The notes beneath the pieces are model-generated. The model had not been told where the DNA came from and searched no databases. It was given only the letters and a program-made list of their open reading frames with translations. This document shows positions 1-8,526 of a DNA stretch of 64,000 nucleotides, in pieces. A program made the position numbers and the translations under genes. The first letter of the stretch is position 1, and each line of letters begins with the position of its first letter. This DNA comes from Maribacter sp. HTCC2170 (GTDB taxonomy: Bacteria > Bacteroidota > Bacteroidia > Flavobacteriales > Flavobacteriaceae). The stretch is from NCBI RefSeq assembly GCF_000153165.2, contig NC_014472.1, forward strand, positions 431,501 to 495,500. Reading direction: 5' to 3'.

Positions 1-681
1 ACAACAAACAAAGTTGCTGTTGACGAAATAAAAAACGGATGGCAAATGCTTTGGGATGGAAAAACCACAAATGGATGGAGGGGTGCTCGCCTAGATGAGT
101 TTCCAGAGAACGGTTGGGAAATAACCAATGGCATATTGACCGTTCTTCCTTCTGGAGGAGAAGAATCTGCAGCAGGAGGAGATATTGTAACTAAAGAAGT
201 TTATGGTGATTTTGAACTCAAGGTGGATTTTAAAATCACTGAGGGCGCCAATAGCGGAATAAAGTATTATGTAGATACTGATTTGAACAAGGGACCAGGT
301 TCTTCAATCGGATTAGAATATCAAATTTTGGATGATGCTCGTCACCCAGATGCTAAAAAGGGAAATCATGAGGGTAGTCGTACAGTAGCATCTCTTTATG
401 ATTTAATACAGGCCGCAACAGATAAACCTGTCAATCCTATTGGGGAATGGAATACTGCCCATATTATTTCGAAAGACAACCAAGTCGAACACAGGCTTAA
501 CGGAATGACAGTTTTAAAATATGAACGTAAAAGCGATTCCTATAAAAAATTGGTGTCTGAAAGTAAGTATGTGAAATGGCCCAATTTTGGAGAAGTTGAA
601 AAAGGACACATTTTATTGCAAGACCATGGGGATCGAGTAAGTTTCAAGAATATCAAAATAAAACCAATCATTAAAAAATAA
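1..681 (+). CDS. DUF1080 (3-keto-disaccharide hydrolase-like) protein, 5' end outside window
   Basis: The frame is open from base 1, so the gene begins upstream; the first ATG (base 46) is internal because the family motif [12 protein letters not shown] starts right there. The family (PF06439) is a concanavalin-like beta-sandwich that binds or hydrolyses 3-keto-glycosides outside the cytoplasm. Visible family features are the [10 protein letters not shown] strand, the [20 protein letters not shown] strands and the ANSGIKYYV turn near the middle. The stop is 3 nt before a Tat-exported oxidoreductase, so the gene very probably heads an operon acting on oxidised sugars. The family call is firm; the substrate is unknown. 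Confidence 0.85.
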   Translation, partial: TTNKVAVDEIKNGWQMLWDGKTTNGWRGARLDEFPENGWEITNGILTVLPSGGEESAAGGDIVTKEVYGDFELKVDFKITEGANSGIKYYVDTDLNKGPGSSIGLEYQILDDARHPDAKKGNHEGSRTVASLYDLIQAATDKPVNPIGEWNTAHIISKDNQVEHRLNGMTVLKYERKSDSYKKLVSESKYVKWPNFGEVEKGHILLQDHGDRVSFKNIKIKPIIKK

Positions 682-684
682 CCA

Positions 685-2013
685 ATGACCACACGAAGAG
701 ATTTTATCAAGAAAACCACTGCAGGGTCTGCGGCGGTAACCTTAGGCGGACTGGTTTTGCCCAATATGAGCTATGGCAATGTATTAGGCGCCAATGACCA
801 TTTAAACTGTGCCGTTATTGGTATACGTAGTAGAGGAAAAGCACATGTAAAAGCTATTCATGCTGACCGCAATGCCAAAGTGCTATATAGTTGCGATGTT
901 GATGACGTAATTCTTGAAGAGCATAATGCATGGTGCCAAGCAAATATTGGTTACGTTCCAAAGGTTGAGAAAGATTTTAGAAAGATTCTGGATGATAAGG
1001 AAGTTGATGTAGTATTCATTGCAACCCCTGAACATTGGCATGCGCCAATGGCCATTATGGCCTTACAGGCTGGTAAGCATGTTTATGTTGAAAAGCCTTG
1101 TAGCCATAACCCATATGAAAACATTCTTTTAGTGGCCGCACAAAATAAGTATGGGAAAAAAGTACAAATGGGCAATCAACAACGTTCAGCCCAGACCTCA
1201 ATAAGAGCAATTGAAGAGATAAATGCTGGGGTCATAGGTGAAGTATATAAGGGAGAGGCATACTACTCAAACAATCGTGGTTCGATTGGAATTGGAAAAA
1301 AGACTGAGGTACCAAAAACCTTAGATTGGAATTTATGGCAGGGACCTGCTCCCAAAACAGATTACAAAGACAATATTCATCCCTATAATTGGCATTGGTT
1401 CAGAAATTGGGGAACAGGGGAAATTCACAATAACGGAACACATGAAATTGATATTTGTCGTTGGGCGCTTGGGGTTGATTTACCAGAAAGTGTAACTTCT
1501 TTTGGTGGTAAATATACTTATCAGGATGACTGGGAATTTGTGGATAATCAGCAGGTAACCTATCAATTTAAAGATAATAAATTCATAACATGGACTGGAC
1601 ATAGTAGAGGAATCATGAAACCAGAAAGACCAGGTAGAGGTATAACCATTTATGGAAGCAAAGGTTCTATTGAACTGAGCAGAAATTTCTATAAATTATA
1701 TGGTTTGGATGGTAAACCAATCAAGTTGGAATACGAACAAAATAAAAGCGCAACTACCAATACCAGAGGAGAAGGAGGTTTAGATGTAAACCACGTCGGA
1801 AATCTCTTCGATGCCATCCGCAAAGGCACATCATTACAATCAGACATAAATGATGCGAGTATTTCGACCATGCTCTGTCATTTAGGGAATATGGCTCAAG
1901 ATGCCGGTGAAACTTTAAAAATAGACTCGACCACTGGAAAAGTATTGAACAACGAAAAGGCAATGAAAAGTTGGAAAAGAGAATACCAAAAAGGTTGGGA
2001 ACCAAAATTATAG
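685..2013 (+). CDS. Tat-exported Gfo/Idh/MocA family oxidoreductase
   Basis: 442 aa. The N-terminus has a twin-arginine signal (TTRRDFIKK, then a hydrophobic stretch to about residue 30), so the enzyme should fold in the cytoplasm and be exported. A Rossmann domain follows, with a degenerate dinucleotide loop GIRSRG (residues 46-51) and the family EKP motif at 136-138, whose lysine is the usual catalytic residue. The C-terminal half carries HWFRNWGTGEIHNNG, of the alpha/beta dimerisation domain. Family members oxidise or reduce sugar hydroxyl groups with a tightly bound NAD(P). Spacing to both neighbours is 3 nt, so the three genes are one transcript. It probably produces or consumes the 3-keto sugar handled by the DUF1080 protein; the substrate is inferred only. 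Confidence 0.88.
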   Translation: MTTRRDFIKKTTAGSAAVTLGGLVLPNMSYGNVLGANDHLNCAVIGIRSRGKAHVKAIHADRNAKVLYSCDVDDVILEEHNAWCQANIGYVPKVEKDFRKILDDKEVDVVFIATPEHWHAPMAIMALQAGKHVYVEKPCSHNPYENILLVAAQNKYGKKVQMGNQQRSAQTSIRAIEEINAGVIGEVYKGEAYYSNNRGSIGIGKKTEVPKTLDWNLWQGPAPKTDYKDNIHPYNWHWFRNWGTGEIHNNGTHEIDICRWALGVDLPESVTSFGGKYTYQDDWEFVDNQQVTYQFKDNKFITWTGHSRGIMKPERPGRGITIYGSKGSIELSRNFYKLYGLDGKPIKLEYEQNKSATTNTRGEGGLDVNHVGNLFDAIRKGTSLQSDINDASISTMLCHLGNMAQDAGETLKIDSTTGKVLNNEKAMKSWKREYQKGWEPKL

Positions 2014-2016
2014 TAA

Positions 2017-3207
2017 ATGAAACGTAGAGATTTTGTTGTAAAAAGTAGTTTAGCGACCGCTGCGGTTGCAACCTCAACATCGGTTTTAGGAAATATCAAT
2101 ACTTTCAAAGGCGCCAATGACACAGTAAATATTGGCGTTATAGGAACTGGGGACCGGGGATCGGGTCTCACGCCTTTTATTAACCAATTGGATAAATTCA
2201 AGGTAGTCGCATGTTGTGACACTTTGCCATTTCGTTTACAAAACGGATTGAGCAAGGTTAAAGGAAAAGCGCAAGGATATAAAGATTACCGAAAGCTTCT
2301 TGATAACCCAGATATTGATGCTGTATTGATTTCAACCCCGTTGAACACCCACTCTAAAATAGCGATGGATGCTTTGGATGCTGGCAAACATGTGTATTGT
2401 GAAAAAACTATGGCTAAGGGTTATGATGGTATTCAACATCTTGCTGGCAAAGTAAAAGCCTCCAATAAAATATTCCAAACAGGACATCAATATCACAGCT
2501 CAAGGCTGTATTCACATTTGGTCAAAATGATAAAAGGAGGCACTGTTGGTAAAATAAGTGCTTTTGAGTGTTATTGGAACCGAAATGGAAACTGGCGTAG
2601 ACCTGTTCCTAGTCCAGAATTGGAACGAGCAATTAATTGGCGTATGTATCGGGAGTTTTCAGGTGGTCTCGTTGCAGAATTATGTTCACACCAACTTGAT
2701 TTTGTGAATTGGGTCACCGACTCAACTCCTGAGAAGGTTGCTGGTTTTGGAGGAGTTGATTATTGGAAAGACGGAAGAGAGACATTTGACAATGTTCACT
2801 TATTGTATAGTTACCCAAATGGTGTAAAAGCCAAATTCACAAGCCTTACCAGTAATGCAATGGAGGGGTATAAGATTAAGGTCATGGGTGATAAGGGAAG
2901 TGTTATACTTGATGCATCTAATGCATGGTTCTACCCTGAAGGAAAGAAAAACAAGCAAATGGGTGAGGTAGATGGAGTTGCCGGAGCTACAGTAAAGTGG
3001 GATGAAGGCAAAGGTTATCCTTTGAATATTGACCATGAAAACCCTAGTAAACAGGCATTAACAGACTTTAGAGACAGTATTGTGAACAATACTCAACCAA
3101 TTTCAAATATTACAACTGGAGCAAAAACCGCAATTTGCGTTCAAATGGGCTTGGACGCAATGTACAATGACGAAATAATACATTGGAAAACAATTCCAAA
3201 TGTGTAA
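2017..3207 (+). CDS. Tat-exported Gfo/Idh/MocA family oxidoreductase (second copy)
   Basis: 396 aa. It starts with a twin-arginine signal (KRRDFVVKSS, then an Ala/Thr-rich stretch), then a Rossmann loop GTGDRG (43-48). The EKP motif appears as CEKT near residue 128, so the lysine is kept and the proline is replaced. It is clearly diverged from the preceding paralogue: shorter, with a different C-terminal domain ending in TGAKTAICVQMG. Two different exported oxidoreductases with a DUF1080 protein suggest a two-step conversion, one oxidation and one re-reduction, around a glycosidic cleavage. This is inference from family knowledge. The next 98 nt hold no recognisable gene or terminator. Confidence 0.86.
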   Translation: MKRRDFVVKSSLATAAVATSTSVLGNINTFKGANDTVNIGVIGTGDRGSGLTPFINQLDKFKVVACCDTLPFRLQNGLSKVKGKAQGYKDYRKLLDNPDIDAVLISTPLNTHSKIAMDALDAGKHVYCEKTMAKGYDGIQHLAGKVKASNKIFQTGHQYHSSRLYSHLVKMIKGGTVGKISAFECYWNRNGNWRRPVPSPELERAINWRMYREFSGGLVAELCSHQLDFVNWVTDSTPEKVAGFGGVDYWKDGRETFDNVHLLYSYPNGVKAKFTSLTSNAMEGYKIKVMGDKGSVILDASNAWFYPEGKKNKQMGEVDGVAGATVKWDEGKGYPLNIDHENPSKQALTDFRDSIVNNTQPISNITTGAKTAICVQMGLDAMYNDEIIHWKTIPNV

Positions 3208-3305
3208 AAATATTGTAAAAGATGAATGATGCTAGGAATTGAATATACTAAGGAAAGATAATCGTAGGTAAGGGGAAGGACTTGAAACTTTTAAATAATC
3301 AACTA

Positions 3306-4778
3306 CTACTCTTTCAAAACCACCTCGCTATATTTTGAGTTGATCACGACTGACTTATCACTTTTACTGTTTTTATTATAGCCAGTATGTATTGTGGTAT
3401 TGTTGTGTTTGGTTCTATCAAGCTTTAAACTCGCCGGTGCGGTCAATTTGGACAGCGTGCCATTTACCTCAATCACAAAATCTGTTTTAGGCAAAGGGCA
3501 AGTCATCTCTGCATTTTGAAGGGACACATCCATCTCTTTAAAGCTACTTGAAATTGAATTAATAGTGAGCGGTCCCATTTTATTATTAATAATCACACTT
3601 TCTAAAAGCCTGTTTATGGTAACATCCGAAGATGTGGTGCTCAACCGTAAGTTGAGCACCTCATTTAAATCAACATTTTCTGAATAATCTGCTTGTAACA
3701 AGCCGTAATTCCATTTTTGGACACTTACAGGTGAATATGATGTTTTTATAATGGTTTCATCACCATCTATAGTCGCCGCCAATAAAGTGGAATATGATAA
3801 CCTTGCGTTTATATTTTTGGTGTTTCCTGCCAATTTAACCTCACCATGCCTCACATTCATCTTGATTTTCGTGCCTTTCGGCATCTTTATTTTAATAGTT
3901 TTTTTAACCTCGTATTTTTTGTTTTCGCCTTCTGATGAATAATAAAAGATATTGGAATCAGTTTCATTGTTTCTACGTTCTTCAAACAATTTCTCTCTTT
4001 TCTTCTCCATTTCCACAGCTCGTTTCTCCATCGCCTCAGCTCTTTTTTCCATCGCTTCGGCCTGTTCCTCCATTCTTCTTTCTTGCGCCTCCAATCTCTT
4101 TTGCATACGTTTCTCATGCTTTTGCTCGAGTTCTTCCCTTCGCTCTTCCATGACTTTCCTCTTAATATCCATTTTAGCACTCCATGCCTCCATTTTCTTT
4201 TGATATTCCTTATCAAAACCCTTGTCAAATTTCTTCTGCCACTTTCTTAAATACTTCTCCCCATCCTTTTTATATGCCTCATAATCAAACTCTACCGCCG
4301 GTACAGGTGGCATAGGCATATCGGATAAATCTATATGAAAATCCTCCATATGAAATTCGGGCATTTCCGCCATTTCTGGCATCTCTGGTAACTCTGGCAT
4401 TTCAAAATGAAAATTTGGTATATCAATATTCAAATTATGTAGCCCCTCGGTTGAGTGATTAAAAAGCCAAGAATTTTCAGTCCCAGTAATTATTTTAATC
4501 TTCTTACTGTTACCAATAATCTCAATTCCGCCATTTTTAAAATAATCTGCAGCTTCTTCAGCACTGGCTCCCTCAAGTTCAATGATTGCCTCAATGGCAA
4601 TTTGATTTTTATCCCAAGTTTCAAATTCAATGTCCGCGTTACTGGTGTTGATGTCCAAAACCGTTTCTGCATTTACATTAAATACTTCATTAAAGGTTTT
4701 ACTTTGTTTTTGACCATAAACCCCTACTGTAATTAGGGTTACGATCATAGTGATTAATTTAAACCGCATTAGTTTCAT
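3306..4778 (-). CDS. Exported coiled-coil protein with DUF4097-like beta domains, sigma-factor operon
   Basis: 490 aa, not assignable to a characterised protein. Residues 1-22 form a signal peptide ending VGVYGQ. Residues about 30-90 (LDINTSNADIEFETWDKNQI) and the C-terminal 190 residues look like the repetitive short strands of DUF4097-type putative adhesins. Between them is a Pro/Met/Glu-rich stretch (MPELPEMPEM near residue 125) and a highly charged coiled coil (about 165-275) with repeated AEAMEKR units. The start overlaps the anti-sigma gene by 20 nt, so translation is probably coupled; an ATG at 4769 is an alternative start. It is last in the ECF sigma operon and is likely an envelope-stress sensor or effector; function unknown. 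Confidence 0.75.
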   Translation of the reverse strand: MKLMRFKLITMIVTLITVGVYGQKQSKTFNEVFNVNAETVLDINTSNADIEFETWDKNQIAIEAIIELEGASAEEAADYFKNGGIEIIGNSKKIKIITGTENSWLFNHSTEGLHNLNIDIPNFHFEMPELPEMPEMAEMPEFHMEDFHIDLSDMPMPPVPAVEFDYEAYKKDGEKYLRKWQKKFDKGFDKEYQKKMEAWSAKMDIKRKVMEERREELEQKHEKRMQKRLEAQERRMEEQAEAMEKRAEAMEKRAVEMEKKREKLFEERRNNETDSNIFYYSSEGENKKYEVKKTIKIKMPKGTKIKMNVRHGEVKLAGNTKNINARLSYSTLLAATIDGDETIIKTSYSPVSVQKWNYGLLQADYSENVDLNEVLNLRLSTTSSDVTINRLLESVIINNKMGPLTINSISSSFKEMDVSLQNAEMTCPLPKTDFVIEVNGTLSKLTAPASLKLDRTKHNNTTIHTGYNKNSKSDKSVVINSKYSEVVLKE

Positions 4779-5343
4779 ACTGCTCGTTTTTTGATGATTG
4801 TACTTCGTTTAACTTCTCTTTTAATTTCTGTAATAACTGCAACCGCAATTGCAAGTTCTTTATTAGGGCAGATATGGTCTGATCATTAGGCCCAACCTGA
4901 TTGAGTTCTTCATTCAACTTTCTGTATTCAATATCCAGCTCGGTCAAACGCTCCATATAACTATCCACCATTTCCTTATTCTCTCCGGAAACATTCAATT
5001 TTGATAGTTCTAGATTGATATTAGCCACATAATAATTCTCAACTTTTCTTAAATCTGGCGAAAGATCCCCTAGAGAGATACCTGTTTTTGATTCAATTCC
5101 CGGGTCTTTGTCAACAATAGTGGTCTTTATTCCTGCTTCTTCCCTATTCATATAAAAAGCTGCACCGATACTGAATAAAACTAGAACTGCAGCTGCTATC
5201 TTCAACATGAAGAAAGTTGACTTCTTTTTTTCTGGCAATTCTTTGTCCAAGAGATCCATGAAGCGTTTTTCATGACCTTCGTTCATAACGAAGTGCTCGC
5301 TTTTTTGATCTTCTTCAAATAATTTTCTAAGATCCCGTGCCAT
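4759..5343 (-). CDS. Membrane anti-sigma-factor-like protein
   Basis: 194 aa with one transmembrane segment (about residues 45-63, MLKIAAAVLVLFSIGAAFYM). The N-terminal cytoplasmic part of about 40 residues is charged (LRKLFEEDQKSEHFVMNEGH), the position where anti-sigma domains sit. The periplasmic part is helical and Glu/Lys/Leu-rich, ending in a probable coiled coil (SALIKNLQLRLQLLQKLKEK). Its start overlaps the 3' end of the sigma factor gene by 17 nt, the usual layout for a sigma/anti-sigma pair. No CHCC zinc motif is visible, so the anti-sigma role is inferred from topology and position. Confidence 0.7.
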   Translation of the reverse strand: MARDLRKLFEEDQKSEHFVMNEGHEKRFMDLLDKELPEKKKSTFFMLKIAAAVLVLFSIGAAFYMNREEAGIKTTIVDKDPGIESKTGISLGDLSPDLRKVENYYVANINLELSKLNVSGENKEMVDSYMERLTELDIEYRKLNEELNQVGPNDQTISALIKNLQLRLQLLQKLKEKLNEVQSSKNEQYETNAV

Positions 5344-5869
5344 ATGCTTTCTCTTTTAACAATTCTTTTAAATAACTTTTTCCTCTTAACAACCTAGTTC
5401 TACTTGTGGTTTCGGTCAATCCCAACACTTCTGATATTTCTCTATGGTCAAAACCTTCAATCAAAAACATCATTACCACATATTTGTACTTATCAGGTAA
5501 CTGACCTATAGCCAATTTTACCTGATCTATTGATATATCGTTTTCCACAGTCCAATCTTCATCATCTGTCAACTGCAAATAGTTTTCATCTAATTCTACC
5601 AACCTTTGTTTTCTTGCCTTCAAAAAGTCGATACTTTTATTTATTACTATTCTTTTTAACCAAGCTCCAAAAGTAACTTCCCCTTTAAACTGATGTATTC
5701 TCTGAAATGCCTTTATGAACGATTCTTGAACCACATCTTCAGCATCATTGGAATTTTGAACATATCGCATAGCAACATAGAACATACCCTCACAGTACTG
5801 CTTGTAAAGCTGCATTTGGGCCATACGGTCATTGGCCTTGCATTGTTCTACGACATTAATTTGAAACAT
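5327..5869 (-). CDS. ECF-type RNA polymerase sigma-70 factor
   Basis: 180 aa. Region 2 lies at about residues 25-90, with MRYVQNSNDAEDVVQESFIK (core binding and -10 recognition) followed by FGAWLKRIVINKSIDFLKAR. Region 4 lies at about 120-170, with LPDKYKYVVMMFLIEGFDHR and a helix-turn-helix around EISEVLGLTETTSRTRLLRG. Region 1.1 and region 3 are absent, as in ECF sigma factors. It is first in a three-gene overlapping operon with a membrane anti-sigma-like protein and an exported coiled-coil protein, so it probably answers a cell-envelope signal. A candidate ECF-type promoter lies just upstream. Confidence 0.93.
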   Translation of the reverse strand: MFQINVVEQCKANDRMAQMQLYKQYCEGMFYVAMRYVQNSNDAEDVVQESFIKAFQRIHQFKGEVTFGAWLKRIVINKSIDFLKARKQRLVELDENYLQLTDDEDWTVENDISIDQVKLAIGQLPDKYKYVVMMFLIEGFDHREISEVLGLTETTSRTRLLRGKSYLKELLKEKAYGTGS

Positions 5870-5912
5870 TAGTCAGTTTCGGTGTTGGTTTTAGTTGTTT
5901 TGTTTTTCTAAG

Positions 5913-5935
5913 GACGATATTAATATGTCAATGTT
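5913..5935 (-). promoter_or_regulatory. Candidate ECF-sigma promoter (AAC-N16-CGTC)
   Basis: On the minus strand, AAC at 5935-5933 and CGTC at 5916-5913 are separated by exactly 16 nt, the spacing of many ECF promoters (-35 GAAC-type, -10 CGTC-type). Transcription would begin about 35 nt before the sigma factor start codon. No TANNTTTG box is present in this intergenic region on that strand. This fits autoregulation but rests on seven bases. Confidence 0.35.
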
Positions 5936-5976
5936 GCAAAAAACGACTAATTTTATGCAGAATTAATTCAATATCC

Positions 5977-6885
5977 TTGAAACAAGTTACAATAAGCAAC
6001 CCATTCATTACATTGATTGTATTGGATTATGGGGCGATTATCCAAAAATTATTAGTGAAAGACAATGAAGGTAGGTATACCAATGTTGTCGTTGGTTACG
6101 ATTACCCAAGTGAATATCCTTCAGATACGGCAAGTTTAGGTGCATGTGTAGGACGGTATGCTGGTCGTATTTCTAATGGTGGTTTTACTTTGGACAGAAC
6201 CAATTATTCATTACACACCGATGGCGGTATTCATTTGCATGGTGGAAAAGAAGGCTTTGGAAAAAAATATTGGACCATAGAAGAAGTAAACCATGGGGAT
6301 GAACCTTTTGTTCGACTCTCCTATTATAGCAAACACTTGGAAGAAGGCTACCCAGGAAATCTTAAAGCTACTGTCACCTATAAAATCAGTAACAATGAGC
6401 TTCATATAATTCATGAGGCAATCACCGATTTGACCACTGTTGTTAATCTGACCAACCATTCTTATTTTAAATTGGATGAAGAAAATATAATTGACCATTA
6501 TTATCTAAAATTAAATTGTCCTGAAATTGTTGAAACCAAGAAAAACCTTTTACCAACGGGGAAATTAACACCTGTGACAGGCACCAAATATGACTTCCTC
6601 TCTGAACAACAAATAGGACTTACGCGTTTGGATACACCTTTTGCCACGGATAACCACAGTAGTTTTGCGGCCATGGTTTCTTCAAAAAAATCAGGAATTT
6701 CAATGGAAGTAAGCACCAACCAAAGAGGGATGGTAGTTTATACCCCTCTTGGTTTTCCCGCAATATGTTTCGAAACACAGAATTTTCCTGATGCCCCTAA
6801 CCATAAACATTTTCCCAGTTGTGTGCTTAGACCTAAGGAGACCTACCGGAATGCATCTATCTTTAAATTTGATTTAGTAACTTAG
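5977..6885 (+). CDS. galM: Aldose 1-epimerase (galactose mutarotase)
   Basis: 302 aa, shorter than exported mutarotases of about 380 aa, with no signal peptide, so cytoplasmic. It interconverts alpha and beta anomers of hexoses. The start is TTG at 5977, chosen because the first strands (ITLIVLDYGAIIQKLLVKD) already match the family N-terminus and no in-frame ATG precedes it. Visible motifs are CVGRYAGRISNGGF, GGIHLHGG (83-90), the catalytic histidine in LTNHSYFKL (about 161) and the catalytic glutamate in CFETQNFPD (about 266). A DUF2911 gene follows 26 nt later on the same strand. Confidence 0.92.
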   Translation: MKQVTISNPFITLIVLDYGAIIQKLLVKDNEGRYTNVVVGYDYPSEYPSDTASLGACVGRYAGRISNGGFTLDRTNYSLHTDGGIHLHGGKEGFGKKYWTIEEVNHGDEPFVRLSYYSKHLEEGYPGNLKATVTYKISNNELHIIHEAITDLTTVVNLTNHSYFKLDEENIIDHYYLKLNCPEIVETKKNLLPTGKLTPVTGTKYDFLSEQQIGLTRLDTPFATDNHSSFAAMVSSKKSGISMEVSTNQRGMVVYTPLGFPAICFETQNFPDAPNHKHFPSCVLRPKETYRNASIFKFDLVT

Positions 6886-6911
6886 GGCGAACAACCTAAA
6901 CAACTCTTATA

Positions 6912-7472
6912 ATGAAAAAATTAAAATGGATTTTGCTCGTATTGATTGCTATAATCGCTTTGATTATGTTCGTGGGTTGGCCCTATATGAAAGAGCAAAC
7001 CAAAAAACATAGCCCACAAGTAACAAATACCTACAATAAAAACGGTTTGGATCTTTCTATCAATTATTCAAGTCCTTCAAAGAAGGATAGAGTTATTTTC
7101 GGTGATTTGGTGCCTTATGACGTAGTTTGGCGAACAGGGGCAAATGAACCAACAACTTTCACTACGGCCACCAACATAAAAATCATAGATAAATCTCTTC
7201 CTGCAGGAACTTATTCTTTTTGGACAAAACCGGGCAAGGAAAGCTGGGAAGTAATGTTCAACTCAGAAATTGATGATTGGGGAGTAACCATTTTGAGCGG
7301 CGGCAAAGAGACCACCAGAAACCCGGATACTGATGTAGTAAATATTAAAGTGCCTTCGAATATAAATTCAAATACCCAAGAACGATTAACGATTGATTTT
7401 GAAGATGGAGAGCAGTTACACCTTACACTTTCTTGGGATCAAACCAGTATAAAAATCCCTATAACTAAATAA
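6912..7472 (+). CDS. DUF2911 family membrane-anchored protein
   Basis: 186 aa. One N-terminal transmembrane segment (KWILLVLIAIIALIMFVGWP, about residues 4-23) anchors a domain that should face the periplasm. The rest matches DUF2911: VWRTGANEPTTFTTATNIKI, LPAGTYSFWTKPGKESWEV and WGVTILSGG are the recognisable blocks. Members are common in Bacteroidota and their function is not known. It follows galM by 26 nt and may share its transcript, but nothing in the sequence ties it to sugar metabolism. Confidence 0.82.
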   Translation: MKKLKWILLVLIAIIALIMFVGWPYMKEQTKKHSPQVTNTYNKNGLDLSINYSSPSKKDRVIFGDLVPYDVVWRTGANEPTTFTTATNIKIIDKSLPAGTYSFWTKPGKESWEVMFNSEIDDWGVTILSGGKETTRNPDTDVVNIKVPSNINSNTQERLTIDFEDGEQLHLTLSWDQTSIKIPITK

Positions 7473-7539
7473 AATTATTTGTGTTGGATTTATTAAATGG
7501 ATGCCTTTTCCAATGAGGCAAGTATATCAATAAAAAATA

Positions 7540-7547
7540 TACCTTTG
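7540..7547 (+). promoter_or_regulatory. Candidate -7 box (TACCTTTG) for the GT2 gene
   Basis: TACCTTTG matches the Bacteroidota TANNTTTG -7 consensus and ends 19 nt before the ATG at 7567. No TTG -33 box is seen at the usual spacing, so this is only a half match. Confidence 0.35.
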
Positions 7548-7566
7548 CCGAACCTAAAAAAGCTGA

Positions 7567-8526
7567 ATGCAACCTATTACAGATGCCTTACTTTCAATAG
7601 TCGTCCCTTTTTACAACGAGGAGGATAACGCAGAATTACTAACCCAAAAAATTCATGAAAGTCTCGTAGGATATAATTATCAGATCATTTATGTTGACGA
7701 CTTCTCTACAGATAACACCCGTAAAGTGGTCAAAAACATGGATGATGACAAAGTGCATCTGATAGAGCTAAAGAAAAATTACGGGCAGAGTTTGGCCCTT
7801 GCAGCAGGTATTGACTATGCTGAAGGGGAATTCATTATTACCATGGATGGCGATTTGCAGAACGACCCAAGTGACATACCACAAATGTTGGAATATGCTG
7901 TAAATGATGAGTTTGATGTTGTGACCGGTATTCGTCAAAAAAGAAAAGATTCTTTAGTAAAAAAGATACCTTCGAAAATTGCCAACTTTTTGGTTCGCAG
8001 AGTAACCAAATTGAATATAAAAGACAATGGTTGTGCTTTAAAAGTCTTCACCAGGGATATAGCCAAAGAATTGAATCTTTATGGAGAAATGCATCGATTC
8101 ATAACTCTTTTGGCACACCTTGAAGGCGCACAGATAAAACAGGTTCCGGTTAAACACCATGCAAGAAATGCCGGCGTTTCCAAATACGGATTGGAACGCG
8201 TTTTCAAAGTAGTGGCAGATATGATGCTCTTATTGTTCATTCGTAAATACTTTCAGCGGCCAATTCATTTATTTGGTATCGTAGGGTTTCTAATGATTAT
8301 GTTGGGCTTATTGATCAATGTGTACCTCTTGATCATAAAACTAGGATTCGGAGAGGATATTGGCACAAGACCGCTATTGATTTTCGGGTTAATGTTCATA
8401 TTGGCAGGGATTCAGTTATTCACTATTGGAATTGTTATGGAACTACTTATTAGAACCTATTACGAATCGCAAAAGAAGAGACCATACCGAATTAAAAAAG
8501 TGACCATTGGGGACGGCGTCGCGTAA
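7567..8526 (+). CDS. Polyprenyl-phosphate glycosyltransferase, GT2 (DPM1/GtrB/ArnC type)
   Basis: 319 aa. The GT2 domain occupies residues about 8-230: SIVVPFYNEEDNAELL at the start, YVDDFSTDNT, and the DxD-like metal site in ITMDGDLQNDP near residue 97. Two transmembrane helices follow (about 240-265 and 275-300). This architecture is that of enzymes moving a sugar from a nucleotide onto undecaprenyl or dolichyl phosphate on the cytoplasmic face. The 3' end overlaps the next gene by 20 nt. With the flippase-like neighbour and the convergent GT39 and PAP2 genes it fits a lipid-linked sugar pathway for envelope decoration. Confidence 0.88.
   Translation: MQPITDALLSIVVPFYNEEDNAELLTQKIHESLVGYNYQIIYVDDFSTDNTRKVVKNMDDDKVHLIELKKNYGQSLALAAGIDYAEGEFIITMDGDLQNDPSDIPQMLEYAVNDEFDVVTGIRQKRKDSLVKKIPSKIANFLVRRVTKLNIKDNGCALKVFTRDIAKELNLYGEMHRFITLLAHLEGAQIKQVPVKHHARNAGVSKYGLERVFKVVADMMLLLFIRKYFQRPIHLFGIVGFLMIMLGLLINVYLLIIKLGFGEDIGTRPLLIFGLMFILAGIQLFTIGIVMELLIRTYYESQKKRPYRIKKVTIGDGVA

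Noticed and set aside
3887-4228. Long open frames on both strands over the coiled-coil region of the 490-aa protein
   Set aside because: They arise from the low-complexity Glu/Lys/Met repeat sequence, have no start context and overlap a gene whose own signal peptide and ending are convincing.
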